The position numbers and the translations under genes are program-made. This document shows, piece by piece, positions 1 to 6,968 of a stretch of DNA of 64,000 nucleotides. Every line of letters starts with the position of its first letter. Within the stretch, counting starts at the first letter, position 1. The notes below the pieces were generated by a model, which saw only the letters and a program-made list of their open reading frames with translations, did not search any database and had not been told where the DNA came from. Where the stretch lies: positions 1 to 64,000 of the forward strand of contig NZ_PJRP01000021.1 in NCBI RefSeq assembly GCF_002858765.1, read 5' to 3'. This DNA is from Cupriavidus pauculus (lineage in GTDB: Bacteria; Pseudomonadota; Gammaproteobacteria; Burkholderiales; Burkholderiaceae).

Positions 1-3
1 ACT

Positions 4-25
4 AACTGTTTGATTTTAAACAGTT
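4..25. repeat. Inverted repeat at prophage left end
   Basis: AACTGTTT and AAACAGTT form a perfect 8-bp inverted repeat around a 6-nt loop, just beyond the integrase stop codon. It could be a transcription terminator (a short T-run follows on the plus strand) or part of the attachment site. The function is not shown by sequence alone. Confidence 0.45.
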
Positions 26-49
26 TTCGATGTTGAAACCGGCAAAAAT

Positions 50-1279
50 TTAGCCAGTTTTTGCCAGTTTTGCGGCCGATTTGCCAGCATTTTTGCCAGC
101 ATTTCCGGCGAACTTCTTCACGGCCCGATTCCCTGCCTCGGCGTCAGCCGACGGCATCCAGCGGCCATACACGCGGGCGATCATCGTCCAGTCAGCGTGC
201 CCCATCTGCTTTGCCACCCACATCGGATGCTCGCCAGCCGACAGCATCATCGAGGCGTACGTGTGCCTGGTCTGGTACGGATTCCGGTACCGGACGCCGG
301 CGCGCTTCAGTGCTGACCGCCAGATGCGCCAGATCTGGTGCGACCCCGAAAACCGCTCCCCCGCGTTCGTCTTGAAAACTGGGCCGTCCAACTCAGCCAG
401 GAAGGTGAGTGGCTTCTGCGCCTCCAGCGCGGCGGCGGCCGGCGCCAGAAGGCGGATGTCCCGGCGGCCGGCGTTCGTTTTGGGAAACTCGACCACGCCC
501 TTGGCTTCGCGGGTCAGCGCGCGACGGACGCGCACGTAGCCGTCCACGAAGTCGATGTCGGACCAGTTCAGCGCGATCAGCTCGGACGTGCGCATGCCGG
601 TCCACAGGGCGAACCGGATCATGTTGGAGTCACCCGTACGCAGTTTTTCCAGCACGGCTGACTGCTCGGCGGGCGACAGCGGGTCGATCTCGTCGGTGTC
701 CTCGCCATCTGGCGCCGGGCGCTCGGCGCGGGCGTAGGTGTAGCCGGCGAGGGGGTTTGCGTCGATGATCTCGTCGGCTGCGGCATCGCCCAGGGCGGAG
801 CGCATGCAGCTCTGGATGTTCGATAGCCGCTTATTCGAGACCTTCTTTTCCTTGGCGTCGTCGATGACGGCCAGCCAGTCGCGGATCGCCGCGCGCTTCA
901 GCTCGGAGAGCGGCAGCTTGCCGAACTTGGGGATGACCCACCGGTTCACGATCAGCTCGTAGCCGGTGTGGGTGGAGGCCTTCAGCTCGACCTTCTTCCG
1001 TTTCAGCCAGGTGTCGAAATAGGACTCGACCGTGAGGGCGTCGCCGGGACGCTCGGCCAGTTCCGCGGCGTGCTTGGACTGGGGAAAGGTCTCGGCGTAG
1101 TTGAACTCGCCTTTCTCGATCGCATGCATGATCGCGGCGCGGAACTGCTCTAGCTTTCGAGTATTGGCAGGCGAGGGCTTCGTCCTGATACGCTCGCGGC
1201 ACCGCTTCCCCTTGTAAGGGAAGGTGATTTCATAGCTGGAGTCTGAAACGATAGCGACTCCTGTCCCTTTTCGACCCAT
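50..1279 (-). CDS. int: Tyrosine recombinase / phage integrase
   Basis: Catalyses site-specific integration and excision of the prophage. The 409-residue protein has an N-terminal arm-binding region of the DUF3596 type (SSYEITFPYKGKRCRERI), a SAM-like core-binding domain at about 80-175, and a catalytic domain with the conserved Arg in TGMRTSEL, the HxxR-type box in TRHTYAS and the tyrosine nucleophile in ARVYGRW near the C-terminus. It is transcribed toward the left prophage end. Its start overlaps the excisionase gene by about 130 bp. The C-terminal NAGKNAGK repeat comes from DNA repeats that may be arm sites. Confidence 0.95.
   Translation of the reverse strand: MGRKGTGVAIVSDSSYEITFPYKGKRCRERIRTKPSPANTRKLEQFRAAIMHAIEKGEFNYAETFPQSKHAAELAERPGDALTVESYFDTWLKRKKVELKASTHTGYELIVNRWVIPKFGKLPLSELKRAAIRDWLAVIDDAKEKKVSNKRLSNIQSCMRSALGDAAADEIIDANPLAGYTYARAERPAPDGEDTDEIDPLSPAEQSAVLEKLRTGDSNMIRFALWTGMRTSELIALNWSDIDFVDGYVRVRRALTREAKGVVEFPKTNAGRRDIRLLAPAAAALEAQKPLTFLAELDGPVFKTNAGERFSGSHQIWRIWRSALKRAGVRYRNPYQTRHTYASMMLSAGEHPMWVAKQMGHADWTMIARVYGRWMPSADAEAGNRAVKKFAGNAGKNAGKSAAKLAKTG
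51..104. repeat. Iterated TTGCCAG sites, putative integrase arm sites (left)
   Basis: TTGCCAG occurs at 61, 81 and 93, with a one-mismatch copy (TAGCCAG) at 51, all in the same orientation. Bases 77-104 reappear nearly unchanged at 50822-50848, with a single-base deletion. Short direct repeats at both prophage ends fit arm-type binding sites of a tyrosine integrase. The copies lie inside the last codons of the integrase gene and explain its repetitive Ala-Gly-Lys C-terminus. Confidence 0.6.
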
Positions 1280-1440
1280 TTTTCGTATCCGTCGAGGTCA
1301 ATCAGAATCTTCTTGGAGCCCGGGGCATAGCGCCAGACGCCGCCCTCGGGCCAGATGCCCTTGCACTTGCGAGTGTAGACGGCAGCTGCCGTGAGGCCGG
1401 TGAGCTCGCAGAACTTGGCGATTGTTACAAAGCGTACCAT
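1150..1440 (-). CDS. Excisionase-like DNA-binding protein
   Basis: A 96-residue protein starting MVRFVTIAKFCELTGLTAAAVYTRK, a winged-helix excisionase/AlpA-type fold, followed by WPEGGVWRYAPGSKKILIDLDGYEKWVEKG. Position directly upstream of the integrase supports a role in excision directionality. The ATG at 1440 is preferred over the upstream one at 1485 because the fold begins there. The last 40 or so residues overlap the integrase gene in another frame and look non-structural. Confidence 0.8.
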   Translation of the reverse strand: MVRFVTIAKFCELTGLTAAAVYTRKCKGIWPEGGVWRYAPGSKKILIDLDGYEKWVEKGQESLSFQTPAMKSPSLTRGSGAASVSGRSPRLPILES

Positions 1441-1447
1441 GGTGGCC

Positions 1448-1987
1448 TCATCTGTCCGGGCACGCGGCGGAGCGCAGGGATTCAAGGAACGGCGCCGCCT
1501 TGGCCGCGCGCCGGGCGACCTCCGCCTTGATAGCGGTGTCCAGGCCGGCAGGGTCGTCTGCCATGTCCTTGTGCCGCTCGCACAACTCCGCGCGGTGGTC
1601 CGTCACCGGATTCCAGTTCCGAGCCAGATAGACGATCAGGGCGCCGGGGCGGGCATCCTCCCGCGGGCAGAGTCGGCATTTGTTCTGGTAGCTCCGTTCG
1701 CCCACCGGCCGCGAGTTGCGGATCTGCGGATACTTCCCGCGCTCGGCGGCCACCTGGTCGTCTGTCAGCGCCTCGGCGGCCAGCTGGAGGGCGAGCAGGG
1801 TGGGGAACCGCTGATCGGGCAGGGCGTCGAGCCAGTACGACTCGACGAAGGGTTTGCCAAACGACTCGCGGCGCGCGTCCAGGTGGACGCCAAAGCCATC
1901 CTGATCGGCATAGCGGTAGAACGCCAGGCCGTTGGCGCCGTGGCCATGGACGGTCGAGTAGAGGGTGAGGTTGTCGGGGATGTTCAT
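1448..1987 (-). CDS. Phage hypothetical protein
   Basis: 179 residues from the ATG at 1987 (MNIPDNLTLYST). It contains a CRLCPRE segment and later ELCERHKDM, which could form a small metal site, and an Ala/Arg-rich helical C-terminus. I do not recognise a family. It ends 8 bp before the excisionase start, so it belongs to the integrase-proximal leftward transcript. Confidence 0.65.
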   Translation of the reverse strand: MNIPDNLTLYSTVHGHGANGLAFYRYADQDGFGVHLDARRESFGKPFVESYWLDALPDQRFPTLLALQLAAEALTDDQVAAERGKYPQIRNSRPVGERSYQNKCRLCPREDARPGALIVYLARNWNPVTDHRAELCERHKDMADDPAGLDTAIKAEVARRAAKAAPFLESLRSAACPDR

Positions 1988-2019
1988 GCTACGATCCTCC
2001 GAAAACTCAGGAGACCTGT

Positions 2020-2349
2020 ATGGCCATGTTGAGCGACTGGGCAAAGCCTGTGATCGATGAAGTTACCAATCAAGACGTGGAATTGGTACTGACCGGGGCC
2101 GATGGAAACGTGCTCCAGTGCTCCTGGCGTGCGCCCGTCGAAGGTCGCCCAAACCGAAGGGCGACGCCCATCGCCATTCAGGTCACGCGCGACGTTGTGG
2201 GCGCGGTGCAGGCTGCTGAAGGAGCGGAGCTTAGTCGCCTTCGCAATGGTTTGAGGCGCTTGCTCAATGCGCGGTTGGTGGATTACAGCCCCGACAGCGG
2301 ACCTGAGCCGTTTCTCGTGATCGCAGACGACCACGTTCTTGATAGGTAG
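2020..2349 (+). CDS. Hypothetical protein on the opposite strand
   Basis: 109 residues, preceded by a good ribosome-binding site (AGGAGA, 7 bp before the ATG). It is the only rightward gene inside the leftward early operon and may have its own promoter in the short gap at 1988-2019. The sequence (TPIAIQVTRDVVGAVQAAEG, then VDYSPDSG and FLVIADDHVLDR) looks like a genuine globular protein. No family recognised. Confidence 0.6.
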   Translation: MAMLSDWAKPVIDEVTNQDVELVLTGADGNVLQCSWRAPVEGRPNRRATPIAIQVTRDVVGAVQAAEGAELSRLRNGLRRLLNARLVDYSPDSGPEPFLVIADDHVLDR

Positions 2350-2369
2350 GGCATAGGCAGTATCCAACA

Positions 2370-2654
2370 TCACGCCGCTCCTCGCTGTTGCATATGTACG
2401 CTCGGATACTCGTTCTCGTACTTCGCACGCTCTTCCGGCGTCCAGTGATGGGCGGCTCCGTATGAGCGAGCCTCGGAGACGGGCACCCATTCATAGAGTT
2501 GACGGCCACCGGTGCAGTCGAAGCCGATGCGCCGGCCGTGCGTGTCCGTCGCGTACTTGAACACACGAATGTGCTCGACGCCACGAATCAGCTTCCGATC
2601 GCCGACCCGGGGCTTGGGACGTCGCGCGCTTCCGATAGTGATGTGAATGCGCAT
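2370..2654 (-). CDS. Phage hypothetical protein
   Basis: 94 residues from MRIHITIGSARR. A beta-rich first half (RVGDRKLIRGVEHIRVFKYA) is followed by HWTPEERAKYENEYPS. The start at 2654 lies 7 bp after the stop of the preceding gene, as expected in an operon. Function unknown. Confidence 0.6.
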   Translation of the reverse strand: MRIHITIGSARRPKPRVGDRKLIRGVEHIRVFKYATDTHGRRIGFDCTGGRQLYEWVPVSEARSYGAAHHWTPEERAKYENEYPSVHMQQRGAA

Positions 2655-2661
2655 GGTGGCC

Positions 2662-3171
2662 TCAGAAATTCGCACTGGCGAAGAGATAGGGCAAAACCGT
2701 ATCCGGCATTGCCACTTGCTTAGCGGTGGCGACTGCGAACGGCTCCTTGGTTCCGTCCTCATTGGTAAAGGTGCAAAGCGCCAGCCTGTCCGCTGAGAGC
2801 ATGCACGGCACATCCGCCGGCTTACCTTTCGGCGTCGTGCAGCCGATCTCGCTCGGATCCATGGGGCCAAAGCACTCCAGGTACTCGGCCAGCACCTTCG
2901 CGGGATCTGTTTCGCGGGTCAGCCAGTAGTCGTCATCGTTCGAGAACAGCCAGATGTTTGCAGGGGCATCTTGGATTTCGTCTTCCTTGACCGCAAAGGA
3001 TCCGCCTTTCAGTCGATCCACGGCAAAAGCGAACGCTGGCTTGGAGACGCCTCGGATAGCGATCTTGCACAGATCACCCTTGGTTCCCAGTAGCAATGCC
3101 GGGTGCTCGCCGCAAGCGTCCTCGATGATGTCCTTGGTCAGTCGGACGATTTGACCGATTGCGTATGCCAT
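2662..3171 (-). CDS. Phage hypothetical protein
   Basis: 169-residue soluble protein beginning MAYAIGQIVRLTKDIIEDACG; the first 60 residues resemble a small beta-barrel of the kind found in accessory phage proteins. It abuts the upstream gene (stop at 3172). No catalytic motif is evident. Confidence 0.65.
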   Translation of the reverse strand: MAYAIGQIVRLTKDIIEDACGEHPALLLGTKGDLCKIAIRGVSKPAFAFAVDRLKGGSFAVKEDEIQDAPANIWLFSNDDDYWLTRETDPAKVLAEYLECFGPMDPSEIGCTTPKGKPADVPCMLSADRLALCTFTNEDGTKEPFAVATAKQVAMPDTVLPYLFASANF

Positions 3172-3960
3172 CTAGCTTCCCCTTTTCTCGAACAGCACGT
3201 TCCGCTGGCTGCCGGTGTTCTTGATCGACATAGAGGTGATCAGGTAGTAGTTGCGGCGCATGTTGTAGATCAGCTCTTCCTTGTCGGTGCCCGGGTGAAG
3301 CACCTCCTTCACGGTCTCGCTGTACGGCTTATCTCCGATGGTGAAGCGCAACTTGTCGCCTACGGTGACTTGCCCTGGCGCTGTGATTGGCTGCCAGCCT
3401 GGAGCGATACCTGCTCGCGCAGTGACCAGCGCGCACGCGGCATCGATAGCGGCGCGCGGATCGTCCTCAAACACCTCCGCCACCGTGCGTTCGTATGGCT
3501 TGCCCATGTGGTGCTCGATCACTCGCCAGCCGACGTCACCGTCGCCAAAGGCGCTGCCGTGGTCAAAGCAGCGCAGATTCCACGATTCACGCTGCAAGGC
3601 GTCGAGGCGCAACGAGTCTTCCAATGCGCTCCCAGGCTGGCGAGGGTCGGAGAGGATGGCGTGGGCTAGCTTCCATCCAGTGAAACGATCCTGATCTCGT
3701 TGGTATCGATACATACCGGGATGGCGACCGAGATCCGGCCTGCTGTACCCCGCGTCAACCATTGCAGCCTCAAACGCTTCGCACTCGCGCATAACTTCAG
3801 ATACCGTCGGCTCATCCGTCAGCCGATCCCCGGCTAGGAGCGAGGAGGCGGAAGCTTGATCGATGGCGCGGAGGAGAGCAGTGCGGTACTGCCCCATGGA
3901 TTGAAACGTGATCGCCAGGCCGTCATTTGCGACCCAGTCACGAATGGCAGCGAGGGTCAT
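3172..3960 (-). CDS. Phage hypothetical protein with shared RLDxL...DDPRAAIDA module
   Basis: 262 residues. Residues around 115-175 (LRLDALQRESWNLRCF, then DVGWRVIE and TVAEVFEDDPRAAIDAA) match closely the C-terminus of the 500-residue protein at 18434-19936. Such modules are common in mosaic phage early proteins of unknown role. The gene overlaps the small membrane protein upstream by 4 bp (ATGA), indicating translational coupling and co-transcription with the DGR reverse transcriptase. Confidence 0.7.
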   Translation of the reverse strand: MTLAAIRDWVANDGLAITFQSMGQYRTALLRAIDQASASSLLAGDRLTDEPTVSEVMRECEAFEAAMVDAGYSRPDLGRHPGMYRYQRDQDRFTGWKLAHAILSDPRQPGSALEDSLRLDALQRESWNLRCFDHGSAFGDGDVGWRVIEHHMGKPYERTVAEVFEDDPRAAIDAACALVTARAGIAPGWQPITAPGQVTVGDKLRFTIGDKPYSETVKEVLHPGTDKEELIYNMRRNYYLITSMSIKNTGSQRNVLFEKRGS

Positions 3961-4259
3961 CGGAACAGCCTCCCGTGGATGGCGTCCAGCTTCTCCACTT
4001 CGTCGGCGGTCAGGTCGACGATGCGCGTGTGCTTGAGCTTTTCTTTGAGGTCACGGACAAACTTAGCGTCGTCCATGCGGAGGTCGCGGTTGTCGACTCG
4101 CCTGGTGAGGCGATCAATCATCGTCGCGGTGCTGACGATTCCCATCGGGAGATCTCCTTCTGTAATCCGTTGCATCCAACGGAGGGTTTGGTGGGTGCCC
4201 CAAGCCATGGCGGCAATGAGCGCAGCGAGCAGGGCGATTGCGAACGCAAGCTGAGTCAT
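3957..4259 (-). CDS. Small membrane-anchored protein next to the DGR
   Basis: 100 residues from the ATG at 4259: an N-terminal transmembrane helix (LAFAIALLAALIAAMAW), then a soluble charged region (RDLKEKLKHTRIVDLTADEVEKLDAIHGRLFR). The start codon overlaps the reverse transcriptase stop codon (ATGA), so it is the next cistron after the DGR. Role unknown; it could be a bystander in the operon or a partner of the DGR products. Confidence 0.65.
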   Translation of the reverse strand: MTQLAFAIALLAALIAAMAWGTHQTLRWMQRITEGDLPMGIVSTATMIDRLTRRVDNRDLRMDDAKFVRDLKEKLKHTRIVDLTADEVEKLDAIHGRLFR

Positions 4260-5473
4260 GCCTGCCACCGGTCCGTCTTGCGATAGGCCTTGGTAAGGGC
4301 GAAATCCACGGCGTGGCCGCGGCCCCGAATTACCTTTGCCAGGCGAGCCCGATCCGTGTGGCTGGCCGTTGCTTGGCGGGTGAGCCCCAAGTAGCTGTTG
4401 GCTGCGGCGAAAACATCGGGGGCCGGCATCTGTGCCAGGCGCTGCGCTGCTACGCTCACCGATCTGCCACGGGTATGGCGCGCCCATGGGCGTACGACCT
4501 GCCCAACGAAGTCGATGCCGCGTGCGGCCGTTTGCAGGATCGTCTTCGTTGGGTTCAGGCGTGCGTGAAGTTGACGCGGCAAGAAGTCATCGATGCGCGA
4601 CAGTGCGGCATTCAGCCACTGTGGCGACTGGTGCAGGATCAGGAAATCATCGACATAGCGGATGTAGTGCCGCGCGCCGATCTGGTGCTTCACGAACTGA
4701 TCCAGCTCATTGAGGTACACATTCGCGAAGAACTGGCTGCTGAGGTTGCCGATTGGCAGCCCCAGGTGTGCTGGCTGCTCCATGAGTCGCTTGTGCGGCG
4801 GCACGAGCCCCATCATCGCGCGATCGCCGAGGTAGGCGAAATCAGCCCGTGGGTCATGCATCAGCACGAGCTCGGTCAGCCATTGCCAGAACGGCTCAGT
4901 GATCTTCACTCGCAGCAGCTGCAGCAGGATGCTCTTGTCTATGCTGACGAAGAAGTTGGCTAGATCGCACTTCAGGTAGAACGCAGGCCGCGACCAGTTC
5001 TGCGTGATGCTTCGCACCTTCACTTCCAGGCGACGAGCGGCGTACAGGGTGCCGCGTCCCTTGATGCAGGCGCAGGAGTCGGCGATGAAGGAGCGCTCGA
5101 AGCGCGGGCCGATCTTGCGGTACAGAAGGTGGTGAACGATGCGATCGCGGAACTCTGCCGCCCATACTTCACGGGGCTTCGGCCGCGTGATGACGAAGCA
5201 CTTCGATCGTCCAGGCGTATAAACGCCCTCGGTCAGCTCGTCGTGCAGGCGGCGTAGGTTTCGTTCCAGATTGACCTCGAACGCCAGCGCGCTCACGCTG
5301 TTTCGCTTCGTGCGGCGGCAGTCGATGTAGGCTTCCAGCAGTTCGTAAAACGAGAAGGGGGCGCTTTCGTTCCAATCTGCGGACGGCGCGAGCGCGAAGC
5401 TCGTTGTTCTGGTGGTTGTTGTTCTGGTTGCCGTTGTTGAAGTTCTGATACCAGGCCCAGCCGTATCCATCAT
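4256..5473 (-). CDS. Diversity-generating retroelement reverse transcriptase
   Basis: Copies the template repeat RNA into mutated cDNA that replaces the variable repeats. Numbered from the ATG at 5473 (405 residues): FYELLEAYIDCRRTKR (about 43-58) opens the RT domain, KCDLANFF carries the first catalytic Asp (about 168-175), IGNLSSQ (241-247) is the DGR-specific form of the usual QGxxxSP motif, and YVDD (273-276) is the catalytic box. No in-frame ATG, GTG or TTG lies between the template repeat and the RT domain, so the first canonical start is ATGATG at 5473/5470, upstream of the template repeat; the N-terminus would then be read from the template repeat in another frame. The open frame continues to 5698. 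The stop codon overlaps the start of the membrane-protein gene. Confidence 0.93.
   Translation of the reverse strand: MMDTAGPGIRTSTTATRTTTTRTTSFALAPSADWNESAPFSFYELLEAYIDCRRTKRNSVSALAFEVNLERNLRRLHDELTEGVYTPGRSKCFVITRPKPREVWAAEFRDRIVHHLLYRKIGPRFERSFIADSCACIKGRGTLYAARRLEVKVRSITQNWSRPAFYLKCDLANFFVSIDKSILLQLLRVKITEPFWQWLTELVLMHDPRADFAYLGDRAMMGLVPPHKRLMEQPAHLGLPIGNLSSQFFANVYLNELDQFVKHQIGARHYIRYVDDFLILHQSPQWLNAALSRIDDFLPRQLHARLNPTKTILQTAARGIDFVGQVVRPWARHTRGRSVSVAAQRLAQMPAPDVFAAANSYLGLTRQATASHTDRARLAKVIRGRGHAVDFALTKAYRKTDRWQA
5374..5464 (-). repeat. DGR template repeat (TR)
   Basis: A 91-bp stretch nearly identical to the 3' ends of two genes upstream. Read in the target frame on the minus strand it encodes NFNNGNQNNNHQNN followed by ELRARAVR, with nine AAC codons. 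Compared with the two variable repeats, all differences fall on adenines of the coding strand (thymines on the plus strand, between 5404 and 5449). The adenine-free distal part (5374-5403) is invariant in all three copies and probably serves as the homing-initiation region. Confidence 0.95.
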
Positions 5474-5606
5474 GCTATCCACGTCGCCCGACCGATTACT
5501 CAGCTGGGAAACTGCGCCGGACGCTACCCGGAAACTACCGGAGGTATCCGTGATGCGCCTGTCGGTGGCCTCGTGAGCCAGCGGCATGACCAGATTGAAA
5601 GATCGC

Positions 5607-5981
5607 TCAGTCATGGCGGCCTTGACCTCCGTGAAGCGGGCGATTTGCGAACTTTTTCCAGCCGTTGGCCTGCTTGCCAATCCCGGTTGTGAGCTCAATA
5701 GCCTTGGCGTACGCTGGCCGTGAGATCAGTCGCTTGTCCATGCTGAGGCGCAGGAGCAGCTCGATAACCTGGAGGCGCTCCAGCAACTCGGTCAGGTGCG
5801 GCGACTTGTCGGCGGCCACGTTGGCGCGGAACACGAGCACCATGATCTCAATGCACTCGGCGTTGATCTTTTCGCCGATGCTGCGCTTGAAATCGCGGGC
5901 CATGTTCTTGACCAAGTCGGTGACAACGTCCAGAAGACCGTATGCCGCCTTGTAGATCGGAAGTTGGGTGTGCAGAGCCAC
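5607..5981 (-). CDS. avd: Avd-like DGR accessory protein
   Basis: 124 residues, almost all helical (PIYKAAYGLLDVVTDLVKNMARDFKRSIGEKI, then ELLERLQVIELLLRLSMDKRLIS), matching the four-helix-bundle accessory variability determinant family related to 23S rRNA intervening-sequence proteins. In known DGRs Avd forms a pentamer that binds the RT and nucleic acid and is needed for mutagenic retrohoming. Its position between the target genes and the template repeat is the canonical DGR order. Confidence 0.9.
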   Translation of the reverse strand: MALHTQLPIYKAAYGLLDVVTDLVKNMARDFKRSIGEKINAECIEIMVLVFRANVAADKSPHLTELLERLQVIELLLRLSMDKRLISRPAYAKAIELTTGIGKQANGWKKFANRPLHGGQGRHD

Positions 5982-5995
5982 GGTGGTTCAAATGG

Positions 5996-6457
5996 TTAAA
6001 TTACTGAAGGAATGAATCTGCGGACGGCGCGAGCGCGAAGCTCGGTGCTCTGGGGGTAGTAGTACTGGTCGCCGCAGTCGAAGGTCTGAAACCAGGCCCA
6101 GCCGTCGTTCTCATCGTGCTTCTCGCCGGACCAATACCAAGCCGATTCGAACTCGCCCTTAAGGTTGGCGAACAGGAGGGACTGCTCGCGACGCGTGGGC
6201 AGTGAAGCGTCACGGTCACCGGCCCAGATGCAGGCATCTTTCCAGGTGATGCTCTCGACCTCACCGGGGAGCAGAATCAGGTGGTAGTCCGGATTTCCGT
6301 CCTCGCCCAGCACCAGGCCTGCGTAGCGTTCGCCAGGTGCGAGCAGAATCTTTACGCCCGTGACGGTGTACTCCGTCGACAGCGGCTGCTTGCGGAAGTC
6401 CTCGATCATTGTGGCCACGAGGGAATGTGCGGCCTCGATCTGTTCAAGCGTGATCAT
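5996..6457 (-). CDS. DGR target protein 1 (C-type-lectin-like, DUF1566-type)
   Basis: 153 residues. The C-terminal half (LPTRREQSLLFANLKGEF, then WYWSGE, then GWAWFQTF) has the hallmarks of DUF1566 / formylglycine-generating-enzyme-like C-type lectin folds used as diversified ligand-binding scaffolds. The last 38 residues contain the variable repeat; diversified positions read F, T, D, C, D, Y, Y, Y, P, S, T in order. There is no signal peptide or membrane segment. It lies 14 bp upstream of avd. The ligand cannot be predicted. Confidence 0.9.
   Translation of the reverse strand: MITLEQIEAAHSLVATMIEDFRKQPLSTEYTVTGVKILLAPGERYAGLVLGEDGNPDYHLILLPGEVESITWKDACIWAGDRDASLPTRREQSLLFANLKGEFESAWYWSGEKHDENDGWAWFQTFDCGDQYYYPQSTELRARAVRRFIPSVI
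6015..6105 (-). repeat. DGR variable repeat 1 (VR1)
   Basis: 91 bp matching the template repeat, with 12 substitutions, every one at a template adenine. All nine template AAC codons are altered (to ACC, GAC, TGC, GAC, TAC, TAC, TAC, AGC and ACC). The invariant GC-rich segment 6015-6044 lies at the 3' end of the gene, just before the stop codon. Confidence 0.95.
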
Positions 6458-6487
6458 GTGGTGCGCTCCAGAGGAATGGATGAAGGG

Positions 6488-6847
6488 TTAAATGGGCAAT
6501 CTGCGGACGGCGCGAGCGCGAAGCTCGTAGTCCTGGCGGTAGTAGCGCTGGGTGCCGTAGTAGAAGGTCTGAGACCAGGCCCAGCCGTCGTTGTTGTGGT
6601 GGACTTCGTTGCTCCAGTACCAATCTTTCTGAAACTGGTCGCGGAAGTTGGCCCACAACATGGCTTGCTCGACGCGGTTCGGAAGATCGCCGCCAATCGA
6701 CTTGGCCCATTCCATCTGGGCTTGCCACGTGGCGTCGCCGTTATCGCCAGGGAGCAGGATCACGTGGTGGAAGTCGCCGTTCTTGTCACCGATGGCGCCG
6801 ACGTAGGTTTCGCCTTCGGCCAACGGCGGGATTTGCAGTTGTTGCAT
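6488..6847 (-). CDS. DGR target protein 2 (C-type-lectin-like, DUF1566-type)
   Basis: 119 residues, paralogous to target 1 but with a shorter N-terminus: HHVILLPGDNGDATWQ, then LPNRVEQAMLWANFRDQF, then WYWSNE and GWAWSQTF, ending in the variable repeat. Diversified positions read S, T, Y, Y, T, R, Y, Y, R, D, Y. The Tyr/Arg-rich result is typical of binding surfaces produced from AAC codons. No secretion signal is visible. It is the first gene of the DGR block, 30 bp upstream of target 1. Confidence 0.9.
   Translation of the reverse strand: MQQLQIPPLAEGETYVGAIGDKNGDFHHVILLPGDNGDATWQAQMEWAKSIGGDLPNRVEQAMLWANFRDQFQKDWYWSNEVHHNNDGWAWSQTFYYGTQRYYRQDYELRARAVRRLPI
6498..6588 (-). repeat. DGR variable repeat 2 (VR2)
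   Basis: 91 bp matching the template repeat, with 12 substitutions, all at template adenines; eight of the 12 positions are also changed in VR1, usually to a different base. It shares one extra flanking base (C at 6497) with the template. All nine template AAC codons are altered. Confidence 0.95.
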
Positions 6848-6968
6848 GCGGAGTCCTATTGAGTTGCGTGGGTACTGCGTTGGGTCGGGTACTTGCGGCG
6901 GGGAGGTTTCGGAGGCTTCCCACGGTGTTTAGTGACTTGGGGCTGTCGATGCCGCTTTCCCCGGTTGA

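Noticed and set aside
4256..5473. Reverse transcriptase as a group II intron or retron enzyme
   Set aside because: The IGNLSSQ motif, the Avd-like neighbour and the TR/VR adenine pattern point to a DGR; there is no maturase/endonuclease domain or retron msr-msd structure visible.
6015..6588. VR1 and VR2 as simple gene duplication of paralogues
   Set aside because: Outside the 91-bp repeats the two genes diverge widely, whereas inside they match each other and the TR except at adenines; duplication would not restrict changes to one base.
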